Source: Hemerocallis citrina (Eukaryota; Streptophyta; Magnoliopsida; Asparagales; Asphodelaceae). Taken from it: 64,000 bases of DNA. The position numbers were made by a program, and so were the translations under genes. The notes beneath the pieces were generated by a model. It ran no database searches and was not told the origin of the DNA. It saw only the letters and a list, made by a program, of their open reading frames with translations. The DNA lies in contig CM030363.1 in the NCBI GenBank assembly GCA_017893485.1, positions 174,928,686 to 174,992,685 of the forward strand, read 5' to 3'. Shown here in pieces: positions 13,129-25,599 of this stretch (the stretch's first letter is position 1; the number at the start of each line of letters is the position of its first letter).

Positions 13129-13603
13129 TGTAACCCCTATTTTTTGTTTTATGTATTTTTAAGTGTATTTTTCATTTGGTGTATTTTTCTCTTTTTGTAT
13201 TCCTCTTATATTTTTTTGAATCGTATATTGGAGTTGTTTTCAATATATATTCATTTATTTCATTTTGAGCTCCTTGTGTTGGTTTTTGTTCATCTTTTGT
13301 TTCGTTCTTTGTCTATTATTGCTTTTCTTTCCTTGCTTCTTGTCTTCTTTATCTTGTGCTCTTGGGTGCTTATGGTGGTGTTGGTTCCTTAACCTATTCC
13401 CAACCCTATTGTTTGATCCCTAATATATTTACCAAAGCTAAATTAAACCCAATCCTATTTGAGATCCTATTCAATCAATCCATATCAATACCCATTAAAC
13501 CATCCTATTACTACTCCTAAGATACCCAATTACCCAATAACCCAACTCCTTAACCCTAATCCTATATATATAAACCCTCACACAAACCCTAACCCTAATG
13601 CCT

Positions 13604-13643
<40 letters not shown>

Positions 13644-16600
13644 CCCCCCTGGCGGCTGCACACCCGAGACCCCAACCCAACCGGCACCCCAGACCCGACC
13701 CCCCTCACCCGGCTGCACCTCCCTCCAGCTGCACCTTGGCCGAGCCCACCTTCGACCATACTCCTGATCTCCATCCCCCAGCCGATCTCCATCCCCCTTG
13801 CCAATCAACACTCCCAAGCCTCAAGCACCGCAAGTTCACATCTTTCTTGTTGTGGGTTTTCTCTTCTCTTGCTTTGAGAAGCGTGCCGTGTATTCGTGCT
13901 ATTGTTCGTGGGTTCGTTGCTCTTGGATTTGGATTCTCTTATTCGTGGATTTTCGCTTGTTGCTCATGAATCCGTTCCCGTTATTCTTGGAGTCGTTTCA
14001 TTTCCGATTTAAGGCAAGTAACTTATACTCCAATTCTTTTGTTTGATATAAGTCAAAAATACCACCTATAGTGTAGTTGGGTCTAGAGATAACTCGTGTT
14101 GTGTTATTCTTGATGGGTTTTGTCTCTATTGTGAAAACTTGATCATAGTTGCCTCACGACATAATATTGAGATGAATTAACTTAGGTTTTATCCGTTCTT
14201 GATTTGATCATGTACGTGAGACTTCTTGTGAAAATTTGGGTATTTGTGGAGAACCATGTGATAGACTTGTTTTAAATATGTTAATTACCCTAATTCTTGA
14301 TGTTTGGATACTTGGTAGACTCGATTTCATGTTTGGTTATGCTTTGAACAAGTTTTGTATGATATATGTTGAGTTGTTGTTAAAGGAAAAAATCTGTATT
14401 TTGTCGCTGATCTGTTTGCTGTTTTGGACTGTCTTGAAGTCAGTATCTTGGTTCCAGTATAAGACATGAGTTTTATGGAATTTTGTCTATTTTCAAACCC
14501 ATCTGATCTTGTTTGATTTCGTTTTCATATGAGTGACTTATGACTGTTTTACTACAGAGGTGTAGATAAATTCTAGATTTCGTTCTTGATGATTTTGATG
14601 ACTTAATTATTTTGATACTTGTGCTACACATATTATTTTGATCTGAAACTTTGGTAAGTCTTTCTATATTTATGTAGGGATTACCCAGAATTTTGTTAGA
14701 TTTTATTGATGAGTTTTATGTGCCGTTTCATGCTCGTTTATGAAAACTACAATTGCTGTATTTTACTTGCTGTTCTGTAAAGAATCTTATTTTCACCCTG
14801 ATTCCTTTTATTGTATGAAAAATATTCATGAGATATGAAAGTTAATATATTTTGTCTATTTTCATATCCCTTTGGAGGATTGGGATTTCGTTTCACGTTT
14901 TGCGAGATATTTCAGTTTTCGTACAGCAGTGTTGGGAATTCCAGATTTGCCAAACTACCGTTTCGTGATATTTTCTTATTTTTGATGACTAAACTAATTT
15001 TACTAGAATATTATGAAACTTTATATTTTGACTCTAGACATATAGGGGAATACCCCAGATTTTTCCTAAATTTATTTCAGAGGTTTTGATGCGGTTTTCC
15101 TGACTGAGAATTCGTTTTCCTGATTTCTGACTGAACATGTTTTCTGTTTTCAAACCTGTTTTGAGTTATGATGTTGTGAATTACTATATGACTTATTTAT
15201 ATTCTCTGGATTTGTGTGGACGTCTATTTTCCCGATCCTTCGACGGATCCAGATTTGGATATTTGTAGTAGCAGAAATTACTGTTTTTGTACAACACTGT
15301 CTTGCTGTCCTGAATTAGAAAACTAGTTGTTTTACCCTGTTATGTGTTATCTTGTACCTGTACTTGTTTAACTTGCACCCTGAACCTGATATATGTTTAT
15401 ACCTTGTTATCCTTGCTTTGTTTTGCGACACATACATGAATGCTTGATTATAATAATAAATGACCAAGCCGGGGTTAAGGAAAAGATCTAGTAGTGGAAA
15501 ATATAGAAACGTGTACTGAGAAAAGAACCTGTGTCCTGTCTGCCTGATATGTGTTCATGACTACATGATTCACGATCTTGTTACCTGTACCTGACTGCAT
15601 GCTTCCCTGTTGGAAGATGTACTCGAAAGAGAACCACTAGGTTCTACCTGTTTCCTGTACTTGACTGCATGTTTTCTTATAGGAAGATGTACTCGGAAGA
15701 TAACCACTAGGTTATGCTTGTTTTCTGTACCTGACTGCATACTTCCCTATAGGAAGGTGTACTCAGAAGAGAACCACTAGGTTCTACCTGTTCCTGTTAT
15801 ACCTGTTTTTTGTACCTGAGTACACTGCCCTATGGACTCCACTATGAATTCTAAAACAAAACTATTTGTTGTAGCAACCATGTAGTAAAAGCTGGGATGC
15901 ATGAAGTGCTACCTAGATAGTAATATCACAAGACTTGACATAACCTGATACCTATTACATGATTACCTGTATACCTGTTACCTGATACATATTACATGAT
16001 TACCTGTTTACCTGTACACCTGTTACCTGATATCTGTTACATGTTTACCTGTTTACCTGTTACTTGACACTTGATACATGTTACCTGTACTTGTTAGTAT
16101 ACCATGCTACTTGCTTCTGTTTTCCTGATTCATGATTAGACATTATATTTCTGTTGACACTTATACCATACTAGGCCTGTTACCTAGAATTTCCTATCCC
16201 CTGTGCTTGTATCCTACATTATAAGTGGCCCGTAACTTACAATTGACGGGTACTTGTTTTTCTTTTTCCTTCTGCAAATTTACTAATTGCAGATCAGGAT
16301 GGTAGACTGCCAGATGGTATTGGCGAGATGATGTATTAGTGCTGAATTTTCTGCTTTATTATTATTATTACTTGTTGCTTGAACTTGAATAAAATGTACT
16401 TGGAGACTTGGATAATTATTTTGTATTTAGGCAATGTGACCCAGGATATTTGACTTGTTCAGAATTTGATTATTTAAGATTATTGTATTTGGTTTCAAGT
16501 AATTTCTGTTGGTATCTTGTTTTAATTATGCATGTCTGGTTGTATCTTTTGCTTCTGACTCTGATTATTCCTGCGGTATGTTGTAAAGATTCCTGAACAG

Positions 16601-16680
16601 CTTATGGATGATGAAAATCATTCTCTGGGCTTTTGTTACGTATCCGTATTCCATATTCTTTTGGGAAGCGGGACATGACA
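13129..16680 (+). repeat. 3' LTR of the Tekay-like element
   Basis: 3552 bp, begins TGTAACCCCT after a purine-rich AAGTGAGTAGGA that may be the polypurine tract, and ends ACATGACA before the duplicated TACCT. It matches the 5' LTR throughout. Confidence 0.92.
13608..13648 (+). repeat. (CT)n microsatellite followed by a C run
   Basis: About 16 CT units and then about nine C. The 5' LTR has only a few CT units here, so the array expanded in one LTR after insertion. Confidence 0.9.
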
Positions 16681-16685
16681 TACCT

Positions 16686-18032
16686 CCTGGACTTCCACCG
16701 GAGTGGAAGTTGAAGAGCTCTTAGCTACCTTTGGGTCCCCTGGCTAGCTCCAAGTCATCTTCCTCTTCTTACCCTCCAGCACCTTGTTGCGCAAGTTAGC
16801 ACGATCTGCCATGAGAGCATCGCATTTCATACCTTTAGCCTCTGCAAAAAGAGCAAAAAAGGATTTGAGATCGAGATGAATCAAAAAACGACTATGTGCT
16901 TGATAAAATATAAAGATAAAACTAAAGTCATACTAAGATCATCGGGCTCAAACCACCCAAGAAGATGATCTCCTCTGTCACATCTTTCCACTTAAACTCC
17001 CCACACTTGGGGAGAGCCTCACTCAACTTAGTTCCTCCTCGATTATTTCTAGGTCGACCTTCACCCTCTTAGACACGTCCCCCCTCCACTTTGTGGGAAA
17101 TCCCCAAAGCTCAAGACTTCAAATAATAAAATACTTGCTCTTCCAGTGCTTGATTGAATCAGGGTCTCAATTACTACCCTCTCGAGATGAGGAGAGAGAT
17201 AATATCATTTTTCTGTCTCCTTTTTCCGATGAAGTCTGAAGTGCCTTCTCCAAACATTCAAACTTGGTGCATTGCCAACCTTTGGCATTGCATGATGAAT
17301 TCAATCAAGTTCCTTTACACATTTGGCATGTGTTACAACGGACTAAGCTTATACCAGTTGAGAACTTCCTTCATGAAGGGATGCATGCGTAGATGTAACC
17401 GGACATGGAAGGCCTCGAAGGGGAAGGTGAAAACTCACTAGATATCGCCGAGAACGCCCTGACCCCAGGGTCTAGGAGAAGAAACTCATACTTAGAAGGG
17501 ATTTCAAATGCAACTATGACCTTCATGTGGTCCTCCTTTGTAAGGACCATCTTGATGTGATCGGCCTCATTAGTAGGTTGATTCTCTGGCATCGTATCTA
17601 ATACTGAATCACAGCAAGTCCTCGAGGTATTAACAAACGAGGAAGGGGGTGTGAGGAGGATGAGCACGATCGAAGAAGCTTCATGTTGCCTCTCTCATCT
17701 CAACTATCTTTTAAACTATGATGGAGGAGCTAACTGCTTCCTTTCCCTTCTCCATCCTCAGGAGGTAGAATTGACGAATGGAGAGCACCTCATGCTCGTC
17801 ATGATCTATGGAGGAGGAGGAGCAACCCAAGAGAACCCAAGACATGACTTATAACTTATAATAAAATTACCTTGCTAACTGACTGCGAATCTCAACAGAA
17901 AAGTGGTAGGAAAACTCGCAGAAGTTGGTGTCTAAAGAGAGAAAAAGAGCAAGGAGGAAGAAACACAAGAGTGAAAACGAGAGTGAGTGAAAAAAAGTGA
18001 GAGGAGGGGGGATGAATTTGTAGAGGGAAATC
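16686..18032 (-). pseudogene. Tat antisense ORF relic, N-terminal portion (putative gypsy type transposon domain)
   Basis: Minus-strand code from about 17670 leftward. It includes IPSKYEFLLLDPGVRAFS, then in another frame HPFMKEVLNWYKLSPLQ and an RNLIEFI block. This is the pattern of the plant domain named putative gypsy type transposon (Pfam Transposase_28 family, recognised from memory), found in antisense ORFs of Tat-lineage elements. Frameshifts separate the pieces. The relic continues at 5795-4396 once the Tekay-like insertion is removed. The stretch 17700-18032 has only short frames and a purine-rich end. Confidence 0.6.
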
Positions 18033-18037
18033 TCTAA

Positions 18038-18201
18038 TGTAACATCCAGAAAAATTAAGTTTTAATATTTTGCACGTGCATTGCATGTAAAATTTTACGC
18101 ACATTTTTGTTCCTAAAATTTTCTACAGTCATAAACATTTTTCTTCTCAATTTTTAGTCACAATTGTATGATTTATTTTTAATTAAACCCATTAAGCCTA
18201 T
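18038..18201 (+). repeat. Truncated 5' LTR stub
   Basis: Matches 18282-18440 closely (TGTAACATCC, TTTGCACGTG, TAGTCACAATTGTATGATTT), then diverges after AATTAAACCCA. An internal-region end follows to 18281. Confidence 0.85.
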
Positions 18202-20039
18202 ACCCTGTAATTTTATTTCTTTGGTTTTTCTCACTCTTTAAGTGTAGTTCCGAGGACGGAACTATTCTAAGCAGGGAGTACTGTAACATCCCAGAAAAAA
18301 CAAATTTTAGTAATTTGCACGTGGATTGCACATAAAATTTTATGCACATTTTTTTGTTCCTAAAATTTTATAGAGTCATGAACATTTTTCTTCACATTTT
18401 TTTAGTCACAATTGTATGATTTATTTTTAATTAAACCCAATAGACCTAAAACTATTTTGTAGCCCATTAAAAATTAATTACAAATTAAGGCCCATGATTA
18501 TTTTTGCATTTAAATAAACATTTGAAATCTAGTACACTTGTCATGTGTAACACACACATAAATCTAACTTAATAAAATTAATAAAATTTATATGAAAGTA
18601 GTATGCACAATTGATATACGTGCACGTGCTTGGGCACATGGGGGGATTGGCCGGCCTATTGAAGAGTGAGGGAGAGTGGGAGAGAAAGTGGTGAAAGTGG
18701 GAGTCATTTTTCTATAAATAGTCCCTACCTTCGTCATGAACAACACAATTCATTACAAAAAAAAAGGAAAAAAAGGGAAAAAAAAAAAGGAAAGGCTTGC
18801 GGATTGGAGCAAGGAGGACGCCGGATCTTGTTGTTTGGAGCTTTGGAGAAAATTTTAAGGGGGTTCTACTACTAGGGAATTATACACTAGAGGTGGGTGC
18901 TTCTTTTACTTTCTAGTTGTTTGTAGAATGCATGTCTAGATAAATTGTGTTTGAAATGAAAATTTTGGCATGAGTTCTTTAGTTTCTAAACCTTTCATTG
19001 ATGCATGTTGTATTGACATCTAGAGTTTTAGTAGGGGATAAATGTGAGAAATTAATGCATAGTAGTTAAAATTTCCATATAGAATTGTCATGTAGTCAAA
19101 CTAAAATTCTTATTAGAGTATTTTGTAGTGATGTCATGCGTATTGTAGTATACCATGATTAGATCATGTAAATAAATTGTATGTGTATATAAAGTTGTTA
19201 ACTTATGCCTAAAAATTGTGTAAAAATTCGGGTAGATTATAATTCAATGGGAGGTGAGAATTTTCCATAAATTTAGAATAAATGGCTAAAGGAAAAATAT
19301 ATTCATGCTAGGTTGATATAAAGAGTAGTCATGTTGATTAACAAAAGCATATGTGTATAAAAGATCTCAAAATTACTATCTAAATTATTTGTGTATAACT
19401 TCACTCGAATTGTAGTGCCCCAAATTTCCAATATGATACCTCAGAAATACGTGGCACAATTCCCAGCATCAACTTCAATTGCAATAGTAAACATAGACAA
19501 AAACACAGATCATTTTTATTTCAACTTTTATTACATCACTTGTTTACAAAACACAGCAGAATACAAAACACTTTGAATTACAATCTTTTCTTTACAACAC
19601 TTTCTTTTACAATTTACATAAGCTCTATTATCATTCTAGCACAAGCATCCAAATCTCAAGCTATAAGCACCTACTTGTAAAACATGAGGTTAGAAATAAC
19701 CCTAACTCCCAAAACTACAGCGGTCAGCCATAACGGTGTGAGTGACATCAAAAGAAAAGCAACATAAATAAAATATAAAGCATAGAGTCATAACAACATG
19801 TATTAACAGCAAGAATAAATGAAATAAGAAATAACAATAAATAAAACATGAAAATATCAAGTGAAAGTAGACTAAGTGTCGTGTGTAGGAAAAACAGAAA
19901 ACAAACATGCATAAAACCAAGTCAAGAAAACACCAATGCTATATGCTGACTCTCTAATGCATACTTGTCGGATTCTATGCATCCCACAATACATAGGTCC
20001 AATGCAAGTCTTTATCGTTCTCTACTTATAGGGTTAAAT

Positions 20040-20310
20040 CTCTCGTTATGCAACTAATCCTACGACAGTGATAGAAAACAAGATCCAGAATACTCCGCGA
20101 ATAGGCATCATAACCCTCAATGCGCAAGCATCATATAAGAATAGCTCAAAAACCGGAGAATCACATCCCAACCGTGTACCCTACGAATAGGCTTGCAGGC
20201 CCTCAATGTGCAGATATATCGGGTACATCCGTGAATAGGCCCACCGACCCTCGACACGCGAATGCACCCTGCATGCTCCGTGAATAGGCTTGCAGACGCT
20301 CAACACGCGA
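20040..20310 (-). repeat. Degenerate tandem array in solo LTR
   Basis: Units of about 60-70 bp around CCGYGAATAGGC..(G/C)ACCCTCAA..CGCGAA recur four to five times beside the conserved motif. Confidence 0.65.
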
Positions 20311-20984
20311 ACATAAAAATGTCCTCTCGAGACAGAACAACAAACAGTCCTGGAACACATCCGTTGGACTAAGAAACCAAGAGCATATACTTATGTTTAC
20401 CAAGTTCCATCACATCTACACTAGTGCCTGTCCTTAAGTTGATTATTATTAAAACACAAAATTCTCATCTCTAGAGTTAGTGTATCCTGCCGTACTTAAC
20501 TTCACAATAACCACCCTAAGACCTAACTGGTCTAAACAAAAATCTCATCTGCTGGTTCACAGGACTCCCACTCAACTCCTAGAGATTCACAAAACGAACA
20601 TCAATACAAAACTTTCAATAAAACCCACATGTCCATCATTAAAACGTTTATATGAAGAAAACTTCTTAAATCAACAAAAACCAAATTCATTTAATGCGTT
20701 CATAAAATTCCAGAATTCGAATAACTGATTAAATCCATTAAATAACAGAAAACCATATTTTGAAATCACAGAAAAATCATCAAAACATCAATTTGTTGAA
20801 AAACACATATAACTCACTTAAATAAGAGCATAAGAATACTTTTAAAACTCAATTACAAATAAAATACAATTCTCTATAAGATACTGTAATTTTTAGTAAA
20901 AACATCATTTGAACAATAGATTAATAATCTACAGTCGAAGAAAAAATCATTTAAAGAAATATCAGAAAACTCAAGAAATTCATC

Positions 20985-21260
20985 AGTCAGAGCAGTAGCA
21001 GTCGAGTTCATGGGGTAGTCGGTCGACTGTCCCGCATAAAATCCAAAAGTTAAAAAAACATCAATCGGAGCAGTGGCAGTCGACTGCATAAGGTAGTCGG
21101 TCGACTGTCCCGCGAAAAATCTAGAACTCAAGAAAAACACCAATCAGAGCAGTGACAGTCGACTGTACAAGATAGCCAGTTGACTGTCCCGCAGAAAATT
21201 CGAAACTCAAGAAAATGCTTCAGCCGTGATATCGACAGTCGACTGTCGAACCTACAGACT
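20985..21260 (-). repeat. Minisatellite, about 70-bp unit with GTCGACTG palindromes
   Basis: Four units, each holding CAATCRGAGCAGTGRCAGTC, GACTGYAYAAGRTAG and a second TCGACTGTCCCGC, then AAAATYCGAAACTCAAGAAA. Two palindromic cores per unit. Confidence 0.8.
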
Positions 21261-23039
21261 GCATTTTAAGGTCTGTGCATGTTTCACTGATACATCAATT
21301 AAAACTTTATAAAATCAAAATCTGGTTTCCTGAGATGCTTGAACATATCATATATTATATATAGGAGTTATTAAAACAATAAAAAACACATCAAGATCTC
21401 AAAATGGAAATTTTCACAAAAATCTTTCAAATCAGTCAACGTATATATGTATATGTTCAAAATAGGGATTTAAGCATCAATTTTAGTATCAAAATTCACC
21501 AAATAAGAGTAGTGTATAGTTCAAAACTTCTCAGTACCAAAACAATTAAAATCCAATCAAAACTCCATCACGAATTCACAAAATCTTCAAAACAGAAACA
21601 TAGGGTTGATGTGCATGTGTATAATCTGTATATATGTATATGTGTATAAACATCAAGGATTAGTGTATAGGGTAGAGTAAAGTTTAATCCAATCTCAGTA
21701 CTCCAACAAATCAAATTCAATTCGAAAACTTCACAAAAATTCACAAAACCAATATCGGCCTAAACTCATTAGACCAAAATCAAACCCCTTTTTCCAAACA
21801 TCAATACTCAATCTCTTTTGATCCAAAGATTCTTCCAAATCTTGGTTAAACACAACCCCACTGATTACATCAGTTCACTCATGAATATAGATGTAATTAT
21901 AACAACTATTCAACAAGGTTTTACTCATCAAAATCATCAAAACATAGTGTATCTATGGATGCAACAGTAAAGGTGGAGTTTGGTTTACTTTCATACCATA
22001 ATCAACGTACAATTTATTAAACTTGGTCAAAACAGTAAGTATACAAAGGAAAACAACCTACTCATGATTTCTATTAGGTTTTTTAGTAATCACAATTAAT
22101 CAAATTAGGGTTTTGATCATCAATAGTACAGTTTCAAGAAAAGATTCAACTTTTAACTCATCTACTCATCAAAACTATCATATCATCATACAAACTCCTA
22201 ACATACTTTCTAATAGATAAATCATCACATACAACATACATGGAACAATAATAAACAAACATGTCACTCACCTTTTTGAAGATTCAACCGAAGAAAAATA
22301 AAGAATAAGAAAAAATCCTCCTTCGCAAGAAAACCAAGAATTCTCGCTTGAAAACTCCAAGAAAATAGCAGTAATAAAAATCCTTGTGTAGCACAGCAAG
22401 AGATGGCTGCACCCCACTCTTAAATAGGTCAGGATTATAGGTTTTAGGGTTTTGTAAATAGATTTGCAAAATACATCTTTTAAATATATCTTTCTAAGCT
22501 TCAGCTCTCCCCCTTTCTTGAGCTCTTCGATCCCTCAATTTGAGCTATCCGATCCACTCTCCTCTTTCATTAAAATTGTTCCATTCGTCTTCTTCTACAA
22601 ACCCTTTTCGTTTCATTGGCTTCTTTCTCATCTTCGGAGTTTCGTCTTCCCCCCTTATTAGTGGTGGTGTTCTTCCTCCCCGCCGCTTCCTGAGCTGTGC
22701 CCGGTGGAGGGTCCCTGGCTTCTCACTTAGCCGCTCCAGCATCCTTGTTCCGTCAGCGCCTCACCTCATTCAATCGGTCGGCAATCTTTTGCAGGCTTTG
22801 TAGTCCTTTATTGTTCCTAAGTGGTCTTATTCAGAAGGTATTGCTTTCCAAAGCACTGTAAGTCTCACTTCAACTTGTCTCGTTTAAGTTGTTTTGATCA
22901 TTTTGAGTGATTTGGTTTCTGCTTCGTGCCCTATTCGTTGGCACGGCTGTTAATATTCTCTTGGTGGGTTTCTTCCCCGCCCCCTTGTCGAACTAGTGAG
23001 ACTTATTTTCTCCTTTGGGTGCTTCTTTACCCATCCCCA

Positions 23040-25599
23040 AGTTGAGTGGGTGCAGTAGTTGCTGTGGCACCGGCCTCATTCTTTTTTGGGGGATTTCACC
23101 TTTCTTCTCTCTTCTTTGGGAAGCTCATTCCTCTCAGTGTATTGGCTTTTGACCGCACTCAGTGGTGTGCTTATTCCCCCTCCCACCGTCGTTTCCAGTC
23201 GGCGTTACTATTTCTCCGACCCTTGTTTATCACAGGGTATTCTCCATTCCTCTTCCCCCTCGCTGTTAGTTTCACCTCTTGGTGGGCTGGCCCAGTTGCG
23301 ATCCATGGACCTGTCATGGGTGGAAGTGGTGAAAAAGAAAAAATTAAAAAAATTAGTTGGTTCTTACCTTCCCAGTTATGGGCAAGGGGATTCGGCCCTA
23401 TTACGGCCCAGTTGCGCGAAGCTTCCCTCAGTCTCCTCATCTTCTTACTCCCGCCCTTCCGCTCTATCCTCTCTATCTCTCTCAACCAATTCTCACTCTC
23501 ATCTTCGTAGGCATTCGCCTGTCTGTTTCCGTTGTTGTTAGCCTGGCCATCTTAAGCTCTTTTGCCCTAACAAGATGAAGTGTCTGTTTTGTAACAAATC
23601 CGGTCACGCTAAACACCGTTGTTTTGCTCTCCAAAAGATCCTAGGGCTTCCTTTGGGGGCGCCCATTTCGGACCAAATCCTTAATGCAGTGGACCTTTCT
23701 TCCCTTCGTAGTCAACTGCCATCTTCTAAACCCCCTAAACCTCAGAAGCAGTCAATTTCGTCTAGTTCCCCGCTGCTCCCCACCCCTTCTTCAGAGCGGT
23801 GTATCTCTAAGAGCCCTCCCCCCCTCCTGCTTCTTCGGCCCAGTCCATTCGATCAGCCAAGCAACCAGTAACTCAGGTATTTATTCCTAAAGCGGAGTTA
23901 ACTGATCGTCTGGTTTATTTTGGAACCTATGGAGCTATCTCATTCTCTGGTGGTTCGGTACCTTTCTACACTTTGAACTCCTTTCTCAGCAATTACTGTA
24001 ACGTCTCTGACTGGGACTGAGTTCTTTACAATTGCTCGAATGGAGACATGGTCATTCATTGCCCTTCCCCTAAGATTTTGGAGGATCTTATTGCTAATCA
24101 ATCTCTTGCTATTGGCACCATCTCCCTTGCGGTAAGGCAGTGGGTGTGGATCCCTTCTTCTTCTCTAAGGCGAGGCCCCCTTGACACTAAAGTATCCCTT
24201 GTTGGTCTCCCCCCATTTTGCGACTCTCTCCGACTGGTTGGAGATATGGCTAAGTGTGTCGGTAAGATTGTTAGCATCACATCTAAGGCCAGGTTGGCAT
24301 CGGGAAGCCTGCAGATTGAGGCGATATTCAATTGTCCCTCCTCTCCAGCCCGTATAGAGGCATTCTGTCTTACTGATGGTATCTTGTCTTTCTCGGTCTC
24401 TGTGCATTACCATGACTCCACCCCTGGTAGTATGCAACCCCCTACTCCCCATTCTGAGACCAAGTCTCAGTCATTTGGTTCTGAGCTTTCTACTCAATTT
24501 CATCCCGGAGGCACTTCTTCTGCTAAGCCTAAGGGACCTAAGGCGAAAGTGGGTGGATTGAGTGTTGCTCGCAGCAAGTTTCCAACTCCCAACAGGCCTT
24601 TAGCCTTTCCCTCCATCCCCAAAATCTCCCCCTCGAAGTCCCCCAACCTGGTTTGGATTAATCCAGAACTTCATGCTGCGAAAGGTACCTCCAGTGCTTC
24701 TAAACCGGTTCCTCCTCATCCCTCTAAGGACTCACAGACTATCTTTTCTAAAATAGCTACTGCGGTTGACTCGCCTCCCCCCTCTATTAAGGATAAGAAA
24801 TCATCTTCTCATTGGCCTCCTTAGGAAGTCAACCCGAAATTTGCATCTGATTGGGAGCAATTCCAACAGCTAGCGCATTTTCCTACTCCGAAGAAGTCGG
24901 ATCCAGCTTTCTCTCCCTCCAAACTCAAGCCATCATCATCCCTCAAAGATTCTAGTTGGATAGAGCAGGATTCTCTTTTATCGGAAGAGGAAGCGGAGCT
25001 GTCCCGAGCTCAGGCCAAAAAGTTTTAGGGTGTTACCTTTCGGGCAGTCGTTCCGTGGTTGGTTATCTCCTTCTCTCGCGGCGAAAGCCCGGTATTATAT
25101 GGATTCTTCTCACTCCTTTCCTCTTAAGCCTGTTAATTGTACTCCCACATTTCCTGCGGAGTCAATTAAGGTTTCTTTCTCATCCTCTTGTGCTACTCCC
25201 TCGGGGGTATCGTCTGCCCAATCTTCTCCTTATCAGGAAAAGGGTGTCCCTTTCTCTAGTAACGAGGATTTTTCCCGGACGCCTCAATGTTTCAATAGGT
25301 CCAGTGCTCGCCTTAAAGCTAAAAGAATCCTTGAAACCATTTTATCTTCATCGCCCGTTTCTTCTTACCCTACCAGTGGAGATCAGCAGCAGTTTCAACC
25401 TTCTCTCTCATCACTGATATCTTTCAATCAGTTAGGGTCCATTTACTTCCCCATTTTTGACTCGCTCTCCAATTCTGAACTAGCTACTTCGGCACAAGAC
25501 CTGGGCTTCCTGATAGACCCTTCTGACTCTCCTCGTATCCTTTCCCTTAGGAGGAAGGAATGTTCTAGAGTCTTGGAGCATCGGCGTTTTAATGATTAG
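23040..25599 (+). pseudogene. LINE ORF1, nucleic-acid-binding protein (broken)
   Basis: Open pieces follow one another: 23046-23541, 23575-23871, 24048-24824 and 25030-25599. At 23575 is CLFCNKSGHAKHRC, a CX2CX4HX4C knuckle. It is followed by a region with VIHCPSPKILEDLIA and VSLVGLPPFCDSLRLVGDMA, reminiscent of the RNA-binding part of plant L1 ORF1 proteins, and then a long Ser/Pro/Lys-rich tail. In many plant LINEs the knuckle lies after the RNA-binding part; here it lies before. Stops or frameshifts lie near 23870, 24018, 24823 and 25026. The last piece ends in TAG at 25597-25599, overlapping the ORF2 start. The true start codon is uncertain. Confidence 0.65.

Larger units (their letters stand above)
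5801..16680 (+). mobile_element. Tekay-like Ty3/gypsy chromovirus with both LTRs, gag deleted
   Basis: A complete LTR-internal-LTR structure: 5' LTR 5801-9322, internal part 9323-13128, 3' LTR 13129-16680. The LTRs begin TGTAACCCCT and end TGACA. A perfect 5-bp target duplication, TACCT, lies at 5796-5800 and 16681-16685. A tRNA-Met primer site follows the 5' LTR. The internal part starts almost at once with the end of protease, so gag and the protease active site are missing. Pol is broken by at least one frameshift and several stops. The element cannot be autonomous. The C-terminal chromodomain-like block and very long LTRs suit the Tekay/Del clade. Confidence 0.93.

Noticed and set aside
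13495..13817. Minus-strand frames of 60-71 codons rich in Arg and Glu
   Set aside because: They are translations of the CT microsatellite and GC-rich leader inside the 3' LTR.
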